Positions 24,301-35,367 of a DNA stretch of 64,000 nt are shown here, in pieces. Position numbers and translations under genes: made by a program. The stretch is taken from contig CM060734.1 of NCBI GenBank assembly GCA_030704615.1, positions 6,634,001-6,698,000 of the forward strand, read 5' to 3'. Under the pieces are notes generated by a model that saw only the letters and a program-made list of their open reading frames with translations, had not been told where the DNA came from and ran no database searches. Origin of the DNA: Takakia lepidozioides (lineage: Eukaryota; Streptophyta; Takakiopsida; Takakiales; Takakiaceae). How positions within the stretch are numbered: the stretch's first letter is position 1; each line of letters opens with the position of its first letter.

Positions 24301-24910
24301 GAAAGCCCAAGTACGGCATACAAACAATGCCAGAGGCTCCCCCGGTGTGGCCGGTGGAACTAGGCTGCGATCTAGTCAGGTTGAGGCCGACGCCTTACCG
24401 CCGTAGGATTTTGGATGGTGCAGCGCACTGACGTCCCCAGAACAATTTCCGCTTCCACAGCCTCCACCACCGACCCCTGTGAGAGCAAGAACAATGGGAC
24501 CCGACAGCTCTAAGCATCCTACACCAGTTGGGGGAAACCGAAGAGGCGGTGACCTCCCTCAAAAGTGAATGAGACAAGGATGAGGAATGCACTTCGGATG
24601 AACTGTACAATCCAGAGCTCGACAGAAGTGCCCCCACCAGGCTTCGGGCGTGTGTATCAGATGGCCACGGCAGGCTCAGCTGTTCGCAATGAGGTGTACA
24701 CCATCACCATTTCAGAATTACCCACCTGCAATTGCACCAACTTTCAGATCATGGAAACAAGGGGGCATCATACTGCCTTGCAAGCATCTGTACTACGTGT
24801 ACCTAAAGAGACTCCGTTGTAATTCCACAACTCATCACTTCATACATGCACCAGGGTTGAGCCCCCAAGAGGTGCACACTCTTCTGAATATGGATCCAGG
24901 GGACCAGTGA
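21311..24910 (+). pseudogene. MULE-like DDE transposase, copy A, disrupted
   Basis: The probable start is ATG 21311 (MAPNSYALVCCPP), because the 37.5-kb copy aligns from its own ATG there. Order: an amino-terminal domain with LKPGTIYLEEERKD; an acidic segment VFDISDDEDE that resembles a SUMO-interacting motif; a Cys/His-rich FLYWCH/WRKY-like domain (CLNPACFHF, FKCAHCKE, CIHVGVHCHP); then the catalytic core with VMFDHIKRITNHQW (first Asp), FMADNTQAN (second Asp) and NTNMAESVHSSWRA (Glu). An intron at about 23404-23487 separates the second Asp from the Glu. A CCHC-like SWIM finger lies at the end, split by a frameshift. Lesions: frameshift near 22020, TGA at 22693 where copy B has CGA, frameshift near 22800, TAG for Trp after TQAN, frameshift near 23260 and others. 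It cannot encode an active enzyme as it stands. Confidence 0.65.
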
Positions 24911-25739
24911 CCTTGGCTTGCGGTCCCAACACAATGGTACGCCCATCCTTTTCGGATAGTAGAACTGTACTGCTGCAAGTAGCTCTGACTCTGGCAACAG
25001 AAAGGTCCGACTTATGTCTTGCCTACCAGTAACATGTTTTGGCGAACTAAGATAATACTATGTCATTCACTCGTGTTTCCACGTGCATGTATTTTTGTGT
25101 GTTGGAGGGTTCCTGTTTTTCTGCTCTCCCAAACTTTGCTTTCCTCATTCGACCCCGGCAAGGAAATGCGGCGCCGCATTTCCAAGTAACGTCGTAGGTA
25201 CTGGTAGATGTGGCATTCACCAACACCAAACAGCCCAGAAATTTTGCACGTGCGAACCCTAATGCGGCACCGCATTTCCTAATTGACTTGCAAAACTTTC
25301 CCGCCGAATACTGGAAGATGACAGAATTGTGCAGACTCTATTGGTTCAGTCGCGGCAAAAGGGTCAGCTTCATTCCAATGTTAACGCATGTAAAACCGCG
25401 GAATACTCTATACAGGCCAGTATGCGACGTCCTTTTGCCGTGGTATACTGGATTTCTCGTTGCACGGTCACTCATTTCCATAAGCGGATCTAAAAAACCA
25501 TGAGCGGAGTTGTTACTGACGACATATCTTCGCCGCATTACAGGATCTGTAACTTCCAAAAACGGCAAGGTCAAATATAAAAGTATTATTTTAATACTTG
25601 TTTAATCTGCCGCATTTCCAAATTTGGAGGAGTCCGCTCATGAAATCCGCGTGTCTTAGACTTCGGCTCACCGCTCATGCGGCTCATGCGGCTCATGGCT
25701 CATGGCTCATGGTTTCTGCTCATGAAATAGTAAACCTCC
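24911..25739 (+). mobile_element. Right end of transposase element A with terminal repeat
   Basis: Downstream of the transposase are single palindromes near 25170 and 25265, then a run of GCTCATG repeats closing with GCTCATGAAATAGTAAACC at about 25718-25739. The end next to the second transposase (41,805-41,825) has the same closing sequence, GCTCATGAAATAG then CTAACCTC, at a similar distance from its stop codon. This supports it as the element's right terminus. It lies inside intron 5 of the split P gene. Confidence 0.6.
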
Positions 25740-25789
25740 TCTAACATCCTGAAATGCAAGGACTTGAAAGGAAGGCATCGCGTATGTAC

Positions 25790-27975
25790 CTGTACAGAAG
25801 GCGCATTGCTGCTTTGTCCGCGTTCGGCTGGTCGGTGAACTCGTGGCTCCGGCGGGCATGGGGTATCTCCCGAAAGAATAGGTCGGTTTTGTAGAGCAGA
25901 AAGTACCTCATCACATAGTCGCGTAGGCTCTTTGCTGCAGGAGAAATCTCCATCTTGAACTGATGTGCTTGTGTGTCCAGCTGCTCTTGCGCATTCGTCG
26001 TCACCTGTGGAGATTCTCCATTCGATCGCTTTCCTCAAAAAATACAATGAATCCACCCCCTACAAGAGTAGAAGCGCCAAACAAAGCGTGGGGAAGTACC
26101 TGAAACCACCATGTCATGCGGTTCATCCACATGTCGAATGTGGGGTCAGACAGTTTGTCCGGTTTGGGGAAGCTCCACATGTCCCTTGTACTTTGGGAAC
26201 CATTCCAGATTTGGAGCCACGGGTCTGTCCAACCACCCAGCATATTCGTAAGCGCCAAACACCACAAAAACGAGTTGTTGCCACCACAATTTGGTTAAGA
26301 ATGTATCACCTTTTCTGTTGCATCCACACAGGATGTGGCTAGACGATGGAGCTTCTCCAATGTCATCGTGGGCTTCAGAGCGCGGGAGTAGTGCTTCCCC
26401 ACCTCCACCAGAAAGTCGGCACCAGGGCGGGATCAGCTATGGCCACGTACTTTACCATCCGCGACTTGTACTTTATACGGGCCCTGGCCTCCGCAGCTTT
26501 GAGATACGATACGATTCGAGTGCCGGGAGGGTTAGATTTTTGCCGCCGAGCTTTGATATACGACTTCGAAGTGCCGAGGCAGTGATTTTTCTTCTCCTCT
26601 GACTCCAGGTAGACCTCCGCGCATGTGCCAAAATCTGCTGAAATTTTTCTCTATCAGAATCGGCACATAAGATTAGATGTCCCACATCCTTCACTCTACC
26701 TCGGAAGAGCATATTGGAGACAGTTGGTGGCAATGAAGGCATCCTCAGTCACCCTGCAATTCCAATCTTCCATCACAACAATACTGAAATGGGAATTTTC
26801 AACAAATATGAGGATTCGCAATGAAATGACTTACAATCGGATGGTCCAAAAGCAAGAGGCGTTGTAACTTACGAGTTGATGTCCGCCATTGCAGCTTTGA
26901 GAAAGCTGCGATCTTTGGGCCCCGCAACCTTCAGCACAACACACTCCACGGCGAAATGCCAATCGAGGTTGTTGGGGGGGGCTTCGGCTATGTGCTCAAT
27001 CCATGCCAGGAGGCGATGATTGCCGTCCCACACATAAAACATCTTACCGGACAAGTGCTGGAAAAGAGGATCAGTAGCAATCGTTCTCTGAACTCCTCAT
27101 TTCGCCTTTGCCAATGGGGACCCCCATTTGTCCACCTCATCGGAAGTGTGGGCACGGGAAGCTCCGTGGTCGTTCTCAATGAAACGTAAAACGCGGCAGA
27201 CCCCATTCGATATCCATCCCGGAAGAGAATTTCAGCTTGTCGATATTGCCTGAGGGTAGGTCTCACCACCTGCAATGACACCAGCGGCAAAGGGGAATTC
27301 GAAGCTTGGCCGGGTTACACCATGCCCCCCCAGCACCCTGCCTATTTGCTGTGTTTGCCTCCAACATCTTGGCAACGGCCAACTTCATATCCGCCTCCGA
27401 CATGACGTCTGTTGCAGAGGGGTTCTCCGGCAGCCCACCAGGACCGCCAAATCCAGCCTGTATGCTGTGGGTTTTGGGCCTGGGGATGTCCGGGAGGATG
27501 TCATCCTGGTCAGAAAGCTCCCTGTCGCCCTCCTCAACATGTCAGCCACCGGCGAAACCACCTCAAGCACTCTCCCGTCTGTACGTCCCTCGCCCCCCCC
27601 GCTTCACCTCGAACTGGCACACATCCGTGCTCTTCTGTGTTCTTTCCTCTCCTCCACTCTCCACCGTATGGGTAATTGCAGGGGCTGCTCTTAGCCCACG
27701 ATGTCTAACCGGTGTGTTACTGCCATCTTTGTGGTGTCTTGGAGGGATCCACCGTCTCTGTGCGTCCCTCGCTTACATTGGCTCTGTCATTTGGGCACCC
27801 TGGCCTCTTCAGTGGCCTTTTCTCTTTTCCTCCTGCTAGCATTCTGTCTCGCATGTTCTTTTGCCCTCTCTTTTGCCCTCTCACGGGCTTTCCTGTTTCT
27901 TACTAGGGCTAGCAGCAGGGGAGCCCTCCAGGACGACCACCTTTGATTGAGGCGAACTGACACCCGCGCGCGCAC
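25790..27975 (-). pseudogene. P gene copy 3: 5' half, ParB-like domain
   Basis: This copy has exons 1-5 only. A Lys/Arg/Glu-rich frame (27975-27787) may be the start, but its phase does not match the rest. Homology to copy 2 is clear from GGLPENPSATDVMSEADMKL, through PLVSLQVVRPTLRQYRQ, DGYRMGSAAFYVSL and, after a frameshift near 27058, GKMFYVWDGNHRLLAW. Exon 1 ends MADINS at a GTAAGTT donor, as in copy 2. Later exons keep GKHYSRALKPTMTLEKL, MWSFPKPDKLSDPTFD and RSHEFTDQPNADKAAMRLLY. Exon 5 ends at 25790 with donor GTACAT, and 50 bp into that intron the terminal repeat at 25739 begins. It has exactly the exons that copy 1 lacks, so the two are read as halves of one gene. Confidence 0.6.
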
Positions 27976-29214
27976 TGCTCACTCCCCCCTCCGCAGCCTA
28001 TGACGGCTCTCTCGCCGGGATTGCATTGGCTGGCTTTCTTCTTCTTCTTTGCGGGCGGGCCCTACTGCATGTGCATCAACAACCTCCATTGCCGGATCTG
28101 CTGTCCTCACGTCCTCACGCCCTTCACCTGCCATGCCGCCTGCACCACCTCCCCAATGCTATTCTGGTCGTACTCTCGCTGCAGGTCCTCCCGTCCACCA
28201 CAAAAGGTTTAAGTTTGCCCTCTCGCCCCAAGTTGGGCGATTCAAAACTGCGATGAGTTGGACTGTCGATGTACCACCAGCGTGCCGGGCTCGTCGTCAC
28301 TTTCTCTTCTTCCCAAAAATCGTGAGACCCACATCGGTGCCAAAACAGCATCGCAACGAGCAGCGCAACCACCATAGTGGAACAACAATGAAAACAAAAC
28401 AGTTTGGGAAGTATGGAGTGCCATGGAACAACAATGAAAACAAATCCAACCAATGCCTAAAATGACATGCACAAGCAGCCTTCTCCAGAGCTGCCGGCGT
28501 TGCACACGCATTGCAACTATGTAAGGTTCAACTCAACCGGTAATATGAAACACGATGAACAAATGATCAGGAATTCCATAAGACGGGAAAACAGGGTGAA
28601 ATGTTTGAAGGCACTTCATCTGCTCAGACATTCTTCTCAGCTCAGCATGGATTTCCTTAATTTTAACCACTCACACCTTGATCATTCTTCGCAACAGCTC
28701 CTGCTTTTGCGATGCAACCATATGCTTCCAGCGATGCCAGGATGAAGATGCAAAAGAAAGCGAAACAAACAAAGCGAAAGAAAAGCAAAAGAAGCAACAA
28801 AGCGAAAGCAGAAGTGCTTGCCTGAGAGTACTCGGCTTCAGTTGGCCGGGTTGTGAGCAAGACACTGGAATCTCCTGCGGAGCTTAAGTTTGGCCATGCG
28901 AGAGATTGGCCGTCTCAAAGTACAAAGCTCTCAACTTCCGCCGCGGTCTAGATTTGCTCTCTCAGGAGAGCCACGCCCTTCAGGCGCATAAGTCCCAGCC
29001 AAAAAGAAAAAAGATCTCAATTTTTGGGGTACAATGCCTTCGAATAGAAGTTAATCCAAGTTTAGCAATCAGATTTAGGGTACGTATCGAGGAAGCAACC
29101 GCGGGAATCCCTGTATCGCCAGCCCGAATCAAAACGGACGGCGGTGGACATTTAATGCCCAACTACGCAATTAAATGTCGGATGAAGCCCTCCCGTGTCG
29201 ATGAAATGTGACGC
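27976..29214. other. No gene recognised
   Basis: Short frames only, some with low-complexity Lys/Glu/Gln runs around 28740-28810. I looked for a CATGAGC-type terminus that would close the P element on this side and found none. Confidence 0.35.
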
Positions 29215-29880
29215 AACTCGGCCCCCGAATTTCCAACGTAGAGGTAATTCGGAGCGCTGCAGGATGGAGAATCCGCGCTGGATTTCCATCCTGCAGGTAA
29301 TTCGGAGCGCGGATAAATGGAAATCCGCGCCGGATTTCCATCCGCCAGGTAGGGCGGCGCGCAAAATTCCGTCACGCAAGGTAATTCTACGCGCGGATGG
29401 ATGGAAATCCGGCACCGGATTTCCATCCGCCAGGTAGGGCGGCGCGCGAAATTTCCGTCACGCAGGTATTCTGCGCGCGGATGGATGAAATCCGGCGCCG
29501 GATTTCCATCCGCCAGGTAGGACGGCGCGCCAAATTTTCGTCATGCTGGTAATACATCGGAGCCAGATGGATGGAAATCCGGCGCCGGATTTCACATCCG
29601 CCAGGTAGGGCGGCGCGCCAAATTTTCGTCATGCAGGTAATTCGAAGCAGCCGCAGGATGGAAATTCGGCGCCAAATTTCCATCCTGCAGGTAATTTCAA
29701 GCGCCGAATTTTCGTCATGCAGGTAATTCGGAGCCCGGATGGATGGAAATTCGGCGCCGAATTTCCATCCAGCAGGTAACTCGGATCGCTGGCGGATGGA
29801 GATTCGGCGCCGAACTTCCATCCGCCAGGTAAGTCTAAGCGCCGAATTACCATCCTGCAAGTAATTCTGAGCGTGGCCGC
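29215..29880. repeat. Palindrome array 3 (AATCCGGCGCCGGATT and AATTCGGCGCCGAATT types)
   Basis: About ten palindromes with GGCGCC cores but different arms from the 13-20 kb arrays: first GGAAATCCG/CGGATTTCC, later GGAAATTCG/CGAATTTCC. They alternate with short linkers such as CGCCAGGTAGGGCGGCGCGC and GTCATGCAGGTAATTCG. Spacing is roughly 50-90 bp. Confidence 0.8.
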
Positions 29881-29984
29881 TTGGTTTTTCGGAGAAAAAC
29901 CACGTAAACTGTTAGTTTTGTGGCTGAAGTCCACTTTTAGACACGTTTTTCATGGACTCCTCGACTGCTAGAGGGAAAATCGGA

Positions 29985-30097
29985 ACGGCCCCGGACGGAA
30001 ATTCGGCGCCGTTTTTCCATCCTGGAGGTTTTTTATATATCGTCCAGTTTTTTTGGCCTCACCACCACCCCCGGACTTCCTTTGATGGGGCCCGGAT
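29985..30097. repeat. Left remnant of the 286-bp satellite
   Basis: From CCCCGGACGGAAATTCGGCG to GGGGCCCGGAT this matches one part of the tandem unit at 36.2-37.2 kb (GGAGGTTTTTAT, ACTTCCTTTG, GGGCCCGGAT). Retrotransposon C inserted at the final CGGAT. Confidence 0.7.
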
Positions 30098-30681
30098 TGT
30101 CGCAGCCCTTTGCCTTGAGGGCAGGGGTCGGGACACATGAAGGGGCTGCCCCTGTGGTGGGGGCAGCAGCAGCGATAGGTATGGGGGGCTGAAGCACCCT
30201 TGAGTGCCCAAGGCACTCAAGGAGGCGGAGGCGCTCACTAGGTGGAGCCCCGCACACGGGTTGCGGTGGGGGGGGTGGCTCCACAAGGGGTGGTGGTGTG
30301 TAGCTAGAGTCGAGGGTTTTCGTGGTGGTTCGCCATAAAATGGTATGGCTGGTTGTAACCCCCGCGGACACTACAGAAGTATATATAGGGAGTAGTATAA
30401 CCCCGAGAACGGTGCAAGCCCGTTGGTGACCAAATTAGTGAGTAAGCGAGCGAGCCGGACAGCGACCAAAGAGTGGGGAGACTGTTCCGGACTGCCAACT
30501 ACCAAAGGGAATTCCCCTGGTTCCAAATCGGTGGAGGGTTCTTGGAGAACAAAGGGGAACCGTTATGCCCGGTGAGCAGCCGAAGCTCCAGTTGGCCCGG
30601 CGGCCCGGTGGGAGTCAGGCGCGCGCATCAAGCGAGGAACTATGACTTGAGGGGGAGATTACCGAAGTGAGGTGCGCGACA
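30098..30681 (+). repeat. 5' LTR of element C
   Basis: Begins TGTCGCAGCCCTTTGCC and ends GTGCGCGACA, immediately followed by CTTGGTATCAGA, the tRNA-Met primer-binding site. It is shorter than the roughly 722-bp LTRs of element A because of several internal deletions. A TATATATAGGGAG promoter-like sequence lies at about 30381. Confidence 0.8.
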
Positions 30682-30693
30682 CTTGGTATCAGA

Positions 30694-33600
30694 CTTTTTT
30701 GAGCAAATCCGGAGCGGTCATAGATGGTCCGCAAGAAGTAGTACACGCTGCCATGTGAGAATGGTGGCGAGGTCTTACGAGTGTCGAAATGCCCAAACCC
30801 GTGGGAGGGCGAATAAACCTTCTGTCAGCAAAGGAGTGGGCCCGGAGGAGGCACACGAGCCCAGTTTTTTGCTCTACATTAGAGAAGTGAAGGCAGAAGG
30901 CGATGGGGGCCGAGCCCAGATTGGATCAAGGAGATTTTGGAGAAATACCAGGATGTGATGCCGGAGGATTTAGCAAGCGGTTTGCCACCGCGACGAGGAG
31001 TTGACCACAAGATTGAGGTGATACCGGGATCGAAACCGCCTGCCAAGGCGCCCTACCAGTTGAGCCACAGAGAGATGGTCGAGCAGAAGACTCAACTTAA
31101 AGATCTAATGTCAAAGGGGGTACATCCGGCCGAGTAAGTCACCTTACGAGCCCCGTGCTATTTGCAGATAAAAAGGATGGGACGTGCGGATGTGTGTCGA
31201 TTACAGGGCTCTGAATAAGGTGACTATCAAAAAACCGGTACCCTTTGCCAAGGATCAACAACCTCTTCGATCGGTGGTAGGAGCGAAGTATTTCAGCCGG
31301 ATTGACTTGCGCTTCGGCTATCATCAAATTCGCGTGGCGGAAGGAGATGAGGAGAAGACCGCGTGCAGGACAAGGTATGGTTCATATGAGTTCTTGGTGA
31401 TGCCTTTTGGGCTACCAATGCACCAGCGACATTTAGCACGCTGATGACAGCCTTTTTCAGGAGTGGTTGATACTTTGTGATCGTGTACATCGACGACATC
31501 TTGGTGTACTCGAAAACAAGGAGGACCACCTGAGCACCTCAAAAGGGTGTTCCAAAAATTGCGAGAAGGGAAGCTGTATGCCAAGTTTCAAAGTGTGAAT
31601 TCGGGGTCACAAAAGTGGAGTTCCTGAGGCATGTGATTACACAGGATGGGATCAAAATGGGATGACAGCAAGGTGAGGGGATCTTGGACTGGGAGCCCCC
31701 TCCGACTCGGTCTCGGAGTGCGATCCTTCCTAGGACTCGCCTCTATTACCGGAAGTAGTGAGAAATTTCGCCAAGATCGCGGGGGCCGCTGTCAGACCTT
31801 CTGTGTAAATCCAAAGTCTGGGTATGGAACACCTTGTGTGGCCAAGCTTTTGCTGAATTGAAGCAGCGGATGGCGGAAGCTCCAGTCTTGAAAATCCCGG
31901 AGTTCGATGTCCGTTCGAGATACATACAGATGCGTCGGACCTCGCGATTGGGGGTGTACTGATGCAAGATGGACGTCCAATGGCTTACGAAAGTAAGAAA
32001 CTGAATGAAGTGGAGCGACCGTGGCAGACGCAGACGAAAAGAGATGAAGGCGGTGTGCACTGTCTTGAGCTTTGTGCCACTATGTTGGTTCCAACCCAGT
32101 GAAGGTGTTCACGGACAATGTCACGGTGAAGTATTTTGCCACGCAGCCCAAGTTGTCCCCAAACAACTTAGGTGGCAAGATACTTTGCGGTGTTCGACGT
32201 GGATATCCAGTACAAACCGGGACAAGACAACGTGGTGGCCGATGCTTTAAGTAGAAAGCAACAGCTCTTGTTGGGTGTACAAGGGCGAGACGGCGCTCCA
32301 AAGGAAGATCCGAAGGCTTGCCGGAAGGATGAGCTGGCGAAGTCCGTGATCAGGACTTGAGGATGGGGGTGAAATCGCATTTCCACTTGCAAAATGGACT
32401 GCTCCGGTATAAGCCAAAGCGTCTCTACGTGCCGAAGGAGGATCAGAGATAGCCTCTTGAGAGAATGCCATGATACCCGCTTGCGGGCACGGCGGAGCCA
32501 AGCGCACTGAGGCACTCTTGAAGAAAGAGTATTTCTGGCCAAACTGAGGAGGAGGCGAGGAGTATGTCAAGACATGCACCACTTGGCCAACAAAACCGGA
32601 GTGAGTACAAAAAGCAAGCGGGGCTGTTACAACCCTTGCCGATTCCAGAGGGGACTTGGGAAGCGTCTTGATGGATTTCATGACTGCTATGCCGCTGTCA
32701 AAAGGATTCGATGCAATCATGGTGGTGGTGGATAGGTTCAGTAAAATGGGTCATTTCATCCCCACCAAGGAGATGGCAACGGCACAGGAAACATGGCGAT
32801 TTTACTTCGCCCACGTCTTAAAGCATCATGGAGTCCCAAAGGATATTGTCTCGGACCGCGATCCAAAGTTTACGAGTATTTTGGAGGGCACTTTGGAAGA
32901 AGATGGGGACGAGGCCTGAAGATGAGCACCGCCTTCCGACCTACGACCGACGGCCAAACGGAAAGAGTGAATTCCGTAGTGAAGCAAATCTTGCGGAATT
33001 ACGTGTCGACAGACCAATCAGACTGGGTGGACACTTAGACGCGGTAGAGTTTTGTTATAACTACCACAGAACACTCCGCAACGGGAGTTTCCCCTTTCGT
33101 ATTGGTCTATGGAAAAGCACCTGTGGTGCCGACAAGTTGGGCCGCCCAGGACGTTGAGGACCCGCAGTAGCGGCGGTACTGGAAGAACGCGAGCGTTTGT
33201 TGAAGCTCGCAAAGTACAACCATTGCCAAAGCTAGGAAACGGTATGAAAGGCAGGCGAATCGGAAGCGGAGGGAGTGAAGTTTGAGGCAGACACGGAGGT
33301 CTGGTGAACATCAAGAATTTCCGACTACCTCCGAAGTGAGTCCAAAGTTCGTACTTCCGTATGCGGGACCCTTTCGCATCCGGAAGTTATGAATGAGGAT
33401 GTGTATGAATTGGAGCTACCGGCAAACAACAGGTGCATCCAGTATTTCACGTCTCGTTTTTGAAGCCTTACTTCAAAGATGAAGCGCGTCCGAATCGGCG
33501 GCATCAAGTGTTGCGTCCGCCACCTGTGCTGTTGGATCATGAAAATGAACCTGAGTACGAGGTGGAGGCAGTACTTAAGTCGAGGAGGTTCAAGAACCAG

Positions 33601-33789
33601 AAAAACGAGTATCTCGTCAAATGGAAGGGCTATCATCATGTGGAGGCATCTTGGGTGCGTGCCTCAGAAATGGGAAACGCATCCGAGGCGGTTGCAGTTT
33701 TCGAAGGGCGACCTCAAAAGTGGAAGAAGCGTTTGATGGACATCAACCTTAGAGCGTGGGGGAGGAAATGCATGCTTAGCCCGGCTTAA
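30694..33789 (+). pseudogene. Element C pol (reverse transcriptase, RNase H, integrase, chromodomain), indel-ridden
   Basis: Recognisable in changing frames: [14 protein letters not shown] and the YIDDILVYS region of reverse transcriptase, an RNase H stretch matching [10 protein letters not shown], the HHCC and DDE parts of integrase ([36 protein letters not shown]), and an integrase-end chromodomain (YLVKWKGYHHVEASWVRASE) finishing at 33789. Against element A the differences are mainly missing single bases, often in homopolymers, one every 50-100 bp. The chromodomain, missing from A, is intact here. Confidence 0.85.
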
Positions 33790-34623
33790 GCTAGCTCAGG
33801 AATCCGATTGCAAAAACTTGTATTGTAACAAAAATTTGTTATAAAGGAAATGGGTTCCAAATGTTGTGTGTCCTATTTTGTTTGGAATGGTGATGCATGT
33901 GTGGTTGGCTAGTCTGTAGAATGCATGCTAGCTTACAAAAGTGGGAGAGGTAAATGGGTTAATCGTGTGTTTGCGCAGTCCGAAATCGAGTGACTCCCAC
34001 CCAGGGGCAAGGAAACATGCGCCTTCTTTGGGAGTTCACGTGCTAGTGCGCACCTGGCGCGTGCGCGTACTATAACTGCGTCTACCGAGTGGTTGCCTTG
34101 TAGTGCGGGCTAACACGGAAGCTATGTGCTTCGTTCACGTACTATAATCGTGTAGCCTCGGGACGAAGTCGTAGTGTTCCTACCTTAGGCCAGCATTCCA
34201 AGACGGACCCAATTGTAGTGATTGGGGCGCACGGTGGGTCAAGGTTATCTTCCTAGTCAAAGGGGTTCGAGGTGAACCCTTGCGTCAAAGTGATGCCAAA
34301 AGCGGCATCAGAGGCGATCGCAAGCAATGTTGTTGCAGTAAGGCGATTTGAGCCTCGGGGAGGATCGTTCCTTGACCTTGAAGAGGCCAAGAAGAGTGCA
34401 CTGGGAGGAGCTTGAGAGGCTCCACCCCTGGCCGGGACTTGGAGGAAGTCGGCCGAACTAGCTAGTGGAGAGTAGAGTCAAGTGTGGGGTTTGGTTCTTT
34501 GCCATGGGACGCCTTGGTACGAAAACAAAAAAACTCTTGATGTGGGACGCCACAACTTGGATGTTCGTTTCTACAAAATGGACAAGTCGATGAGGACATC
34601 AACTCCCTGTTGGTAGGGGTGTG
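33790..34623 (+). other. 3' untranslated region of element C
   Basis: No reading frame. The same sequence follows pol in element B (53,969-54,540, inverted), and its last 480 bp follow pol in element A. It includes CTATAATCGTGTAGCCTCGG and a short G-rich tract just before the LTR that could serve as polypurine tract. Confidence 0.6.
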
Positions 34624-35329
34624 TGTCGCGGCCCTTTGCCTTGAGGGCAAGGGGTCGGGACACAGAGGGGCTGCCCCTGTGGTGGGGGCAGCAGCAGCGA
34701 TAGGTATGGGGGCTGAAGCACCTTGAGTGCCAAGGCACTCAGGAGGCGGAGGCGCTCACTAGGTGGAGCCCTGCACACCGGTTGCGGTGGGGGTGCTCCA
34801 CAAGGGTTGGTGGTAGCTTAGCGGGACGTAGTGGGGTGGCATAGGACTCACCATGGAGGCGGAGACCTCGTGGTGGGAGTCGTGGGGAGTCTTGGGACTC
34901 ATCACGGTCCATAGGGGCCGTGGTAGTGGGCCAAGACTCACCGCGACTCATCACCGGGAGTCGAGGGTTTTTCGTGGTGGTTCGCCATAAATGCATTGCT
35001 GGTTGTGAACCCCCGCGGACAGCTACAGAAGTATAATAGGGATAGTAACCCCGAGAACGGTGCAAGCCCGTGGGTGACCAAAAACTAGTGAGTAAGCGAG
35101 CGAGCCGAAAGCGACCAAATAGTGGGGAGCTTTTCCGGACTGCCAACTACCCAGGGAATTCCCGCTGGTTTCCAAATCGGTGGAGGGTTCTTTGGGAGAA
35201 CATGGGGTACCTTATGCCCCGTGAGTCGCCGAAGCTCCAAGTTGGCCCGGCTGCCAGGTTGGGGTCATGCGTGCGCAATCAAAGCGAGTACGACTTGAGG
35301 GGGAGATTAATGAAGTGAGGTGCACGACG
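34624..35329 (+). repeat. 3' LTR of element C
   Basis: Begins TGTCGCGGCCCTTTGCC and ends GTGCACGACG. It aligns over its length with the 30.1-kb LTR and with those of element A, with scattered single-base gaps. Confidence 0.8.
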
Positions 35330-35367
35330 CGGATGGAATTCGGCGTCCGAATTTCCATCCGGGGGAT
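35330..35367. repeat. Satellite fragment between element C and the solo LTR
   Basis: CGGATGGAATTCGGCG through CCATCCGGGGGAT continues the 286-bp unit exactly where element C interrupted it, and stops at the GGGAT target of the solo LTR. Confidence 0.7.

Larger units (their letters stand above)
30098..35329 (+). mobile_element. Ty3-type LTR retrotransposon C with TSD CGGAT
   Basis: The element is bounded by LTRs starting TGTCGC, with CGGAT at 30093-30097 and again at 35330-35334. The last LTR base is G (CACGACG) where others have CACGACA. The primer site follows the first LTR, but the internal region jumps straight from TGGTATCAGA to TTTTTTGAGCAAATCC, a protease-region sequence. Gag, the zinc knuckle and the protease active site are therefore deleted. 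The rest of pol, including a chromodomain, is present but full of single-base gaps. Confidence 0.85.
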
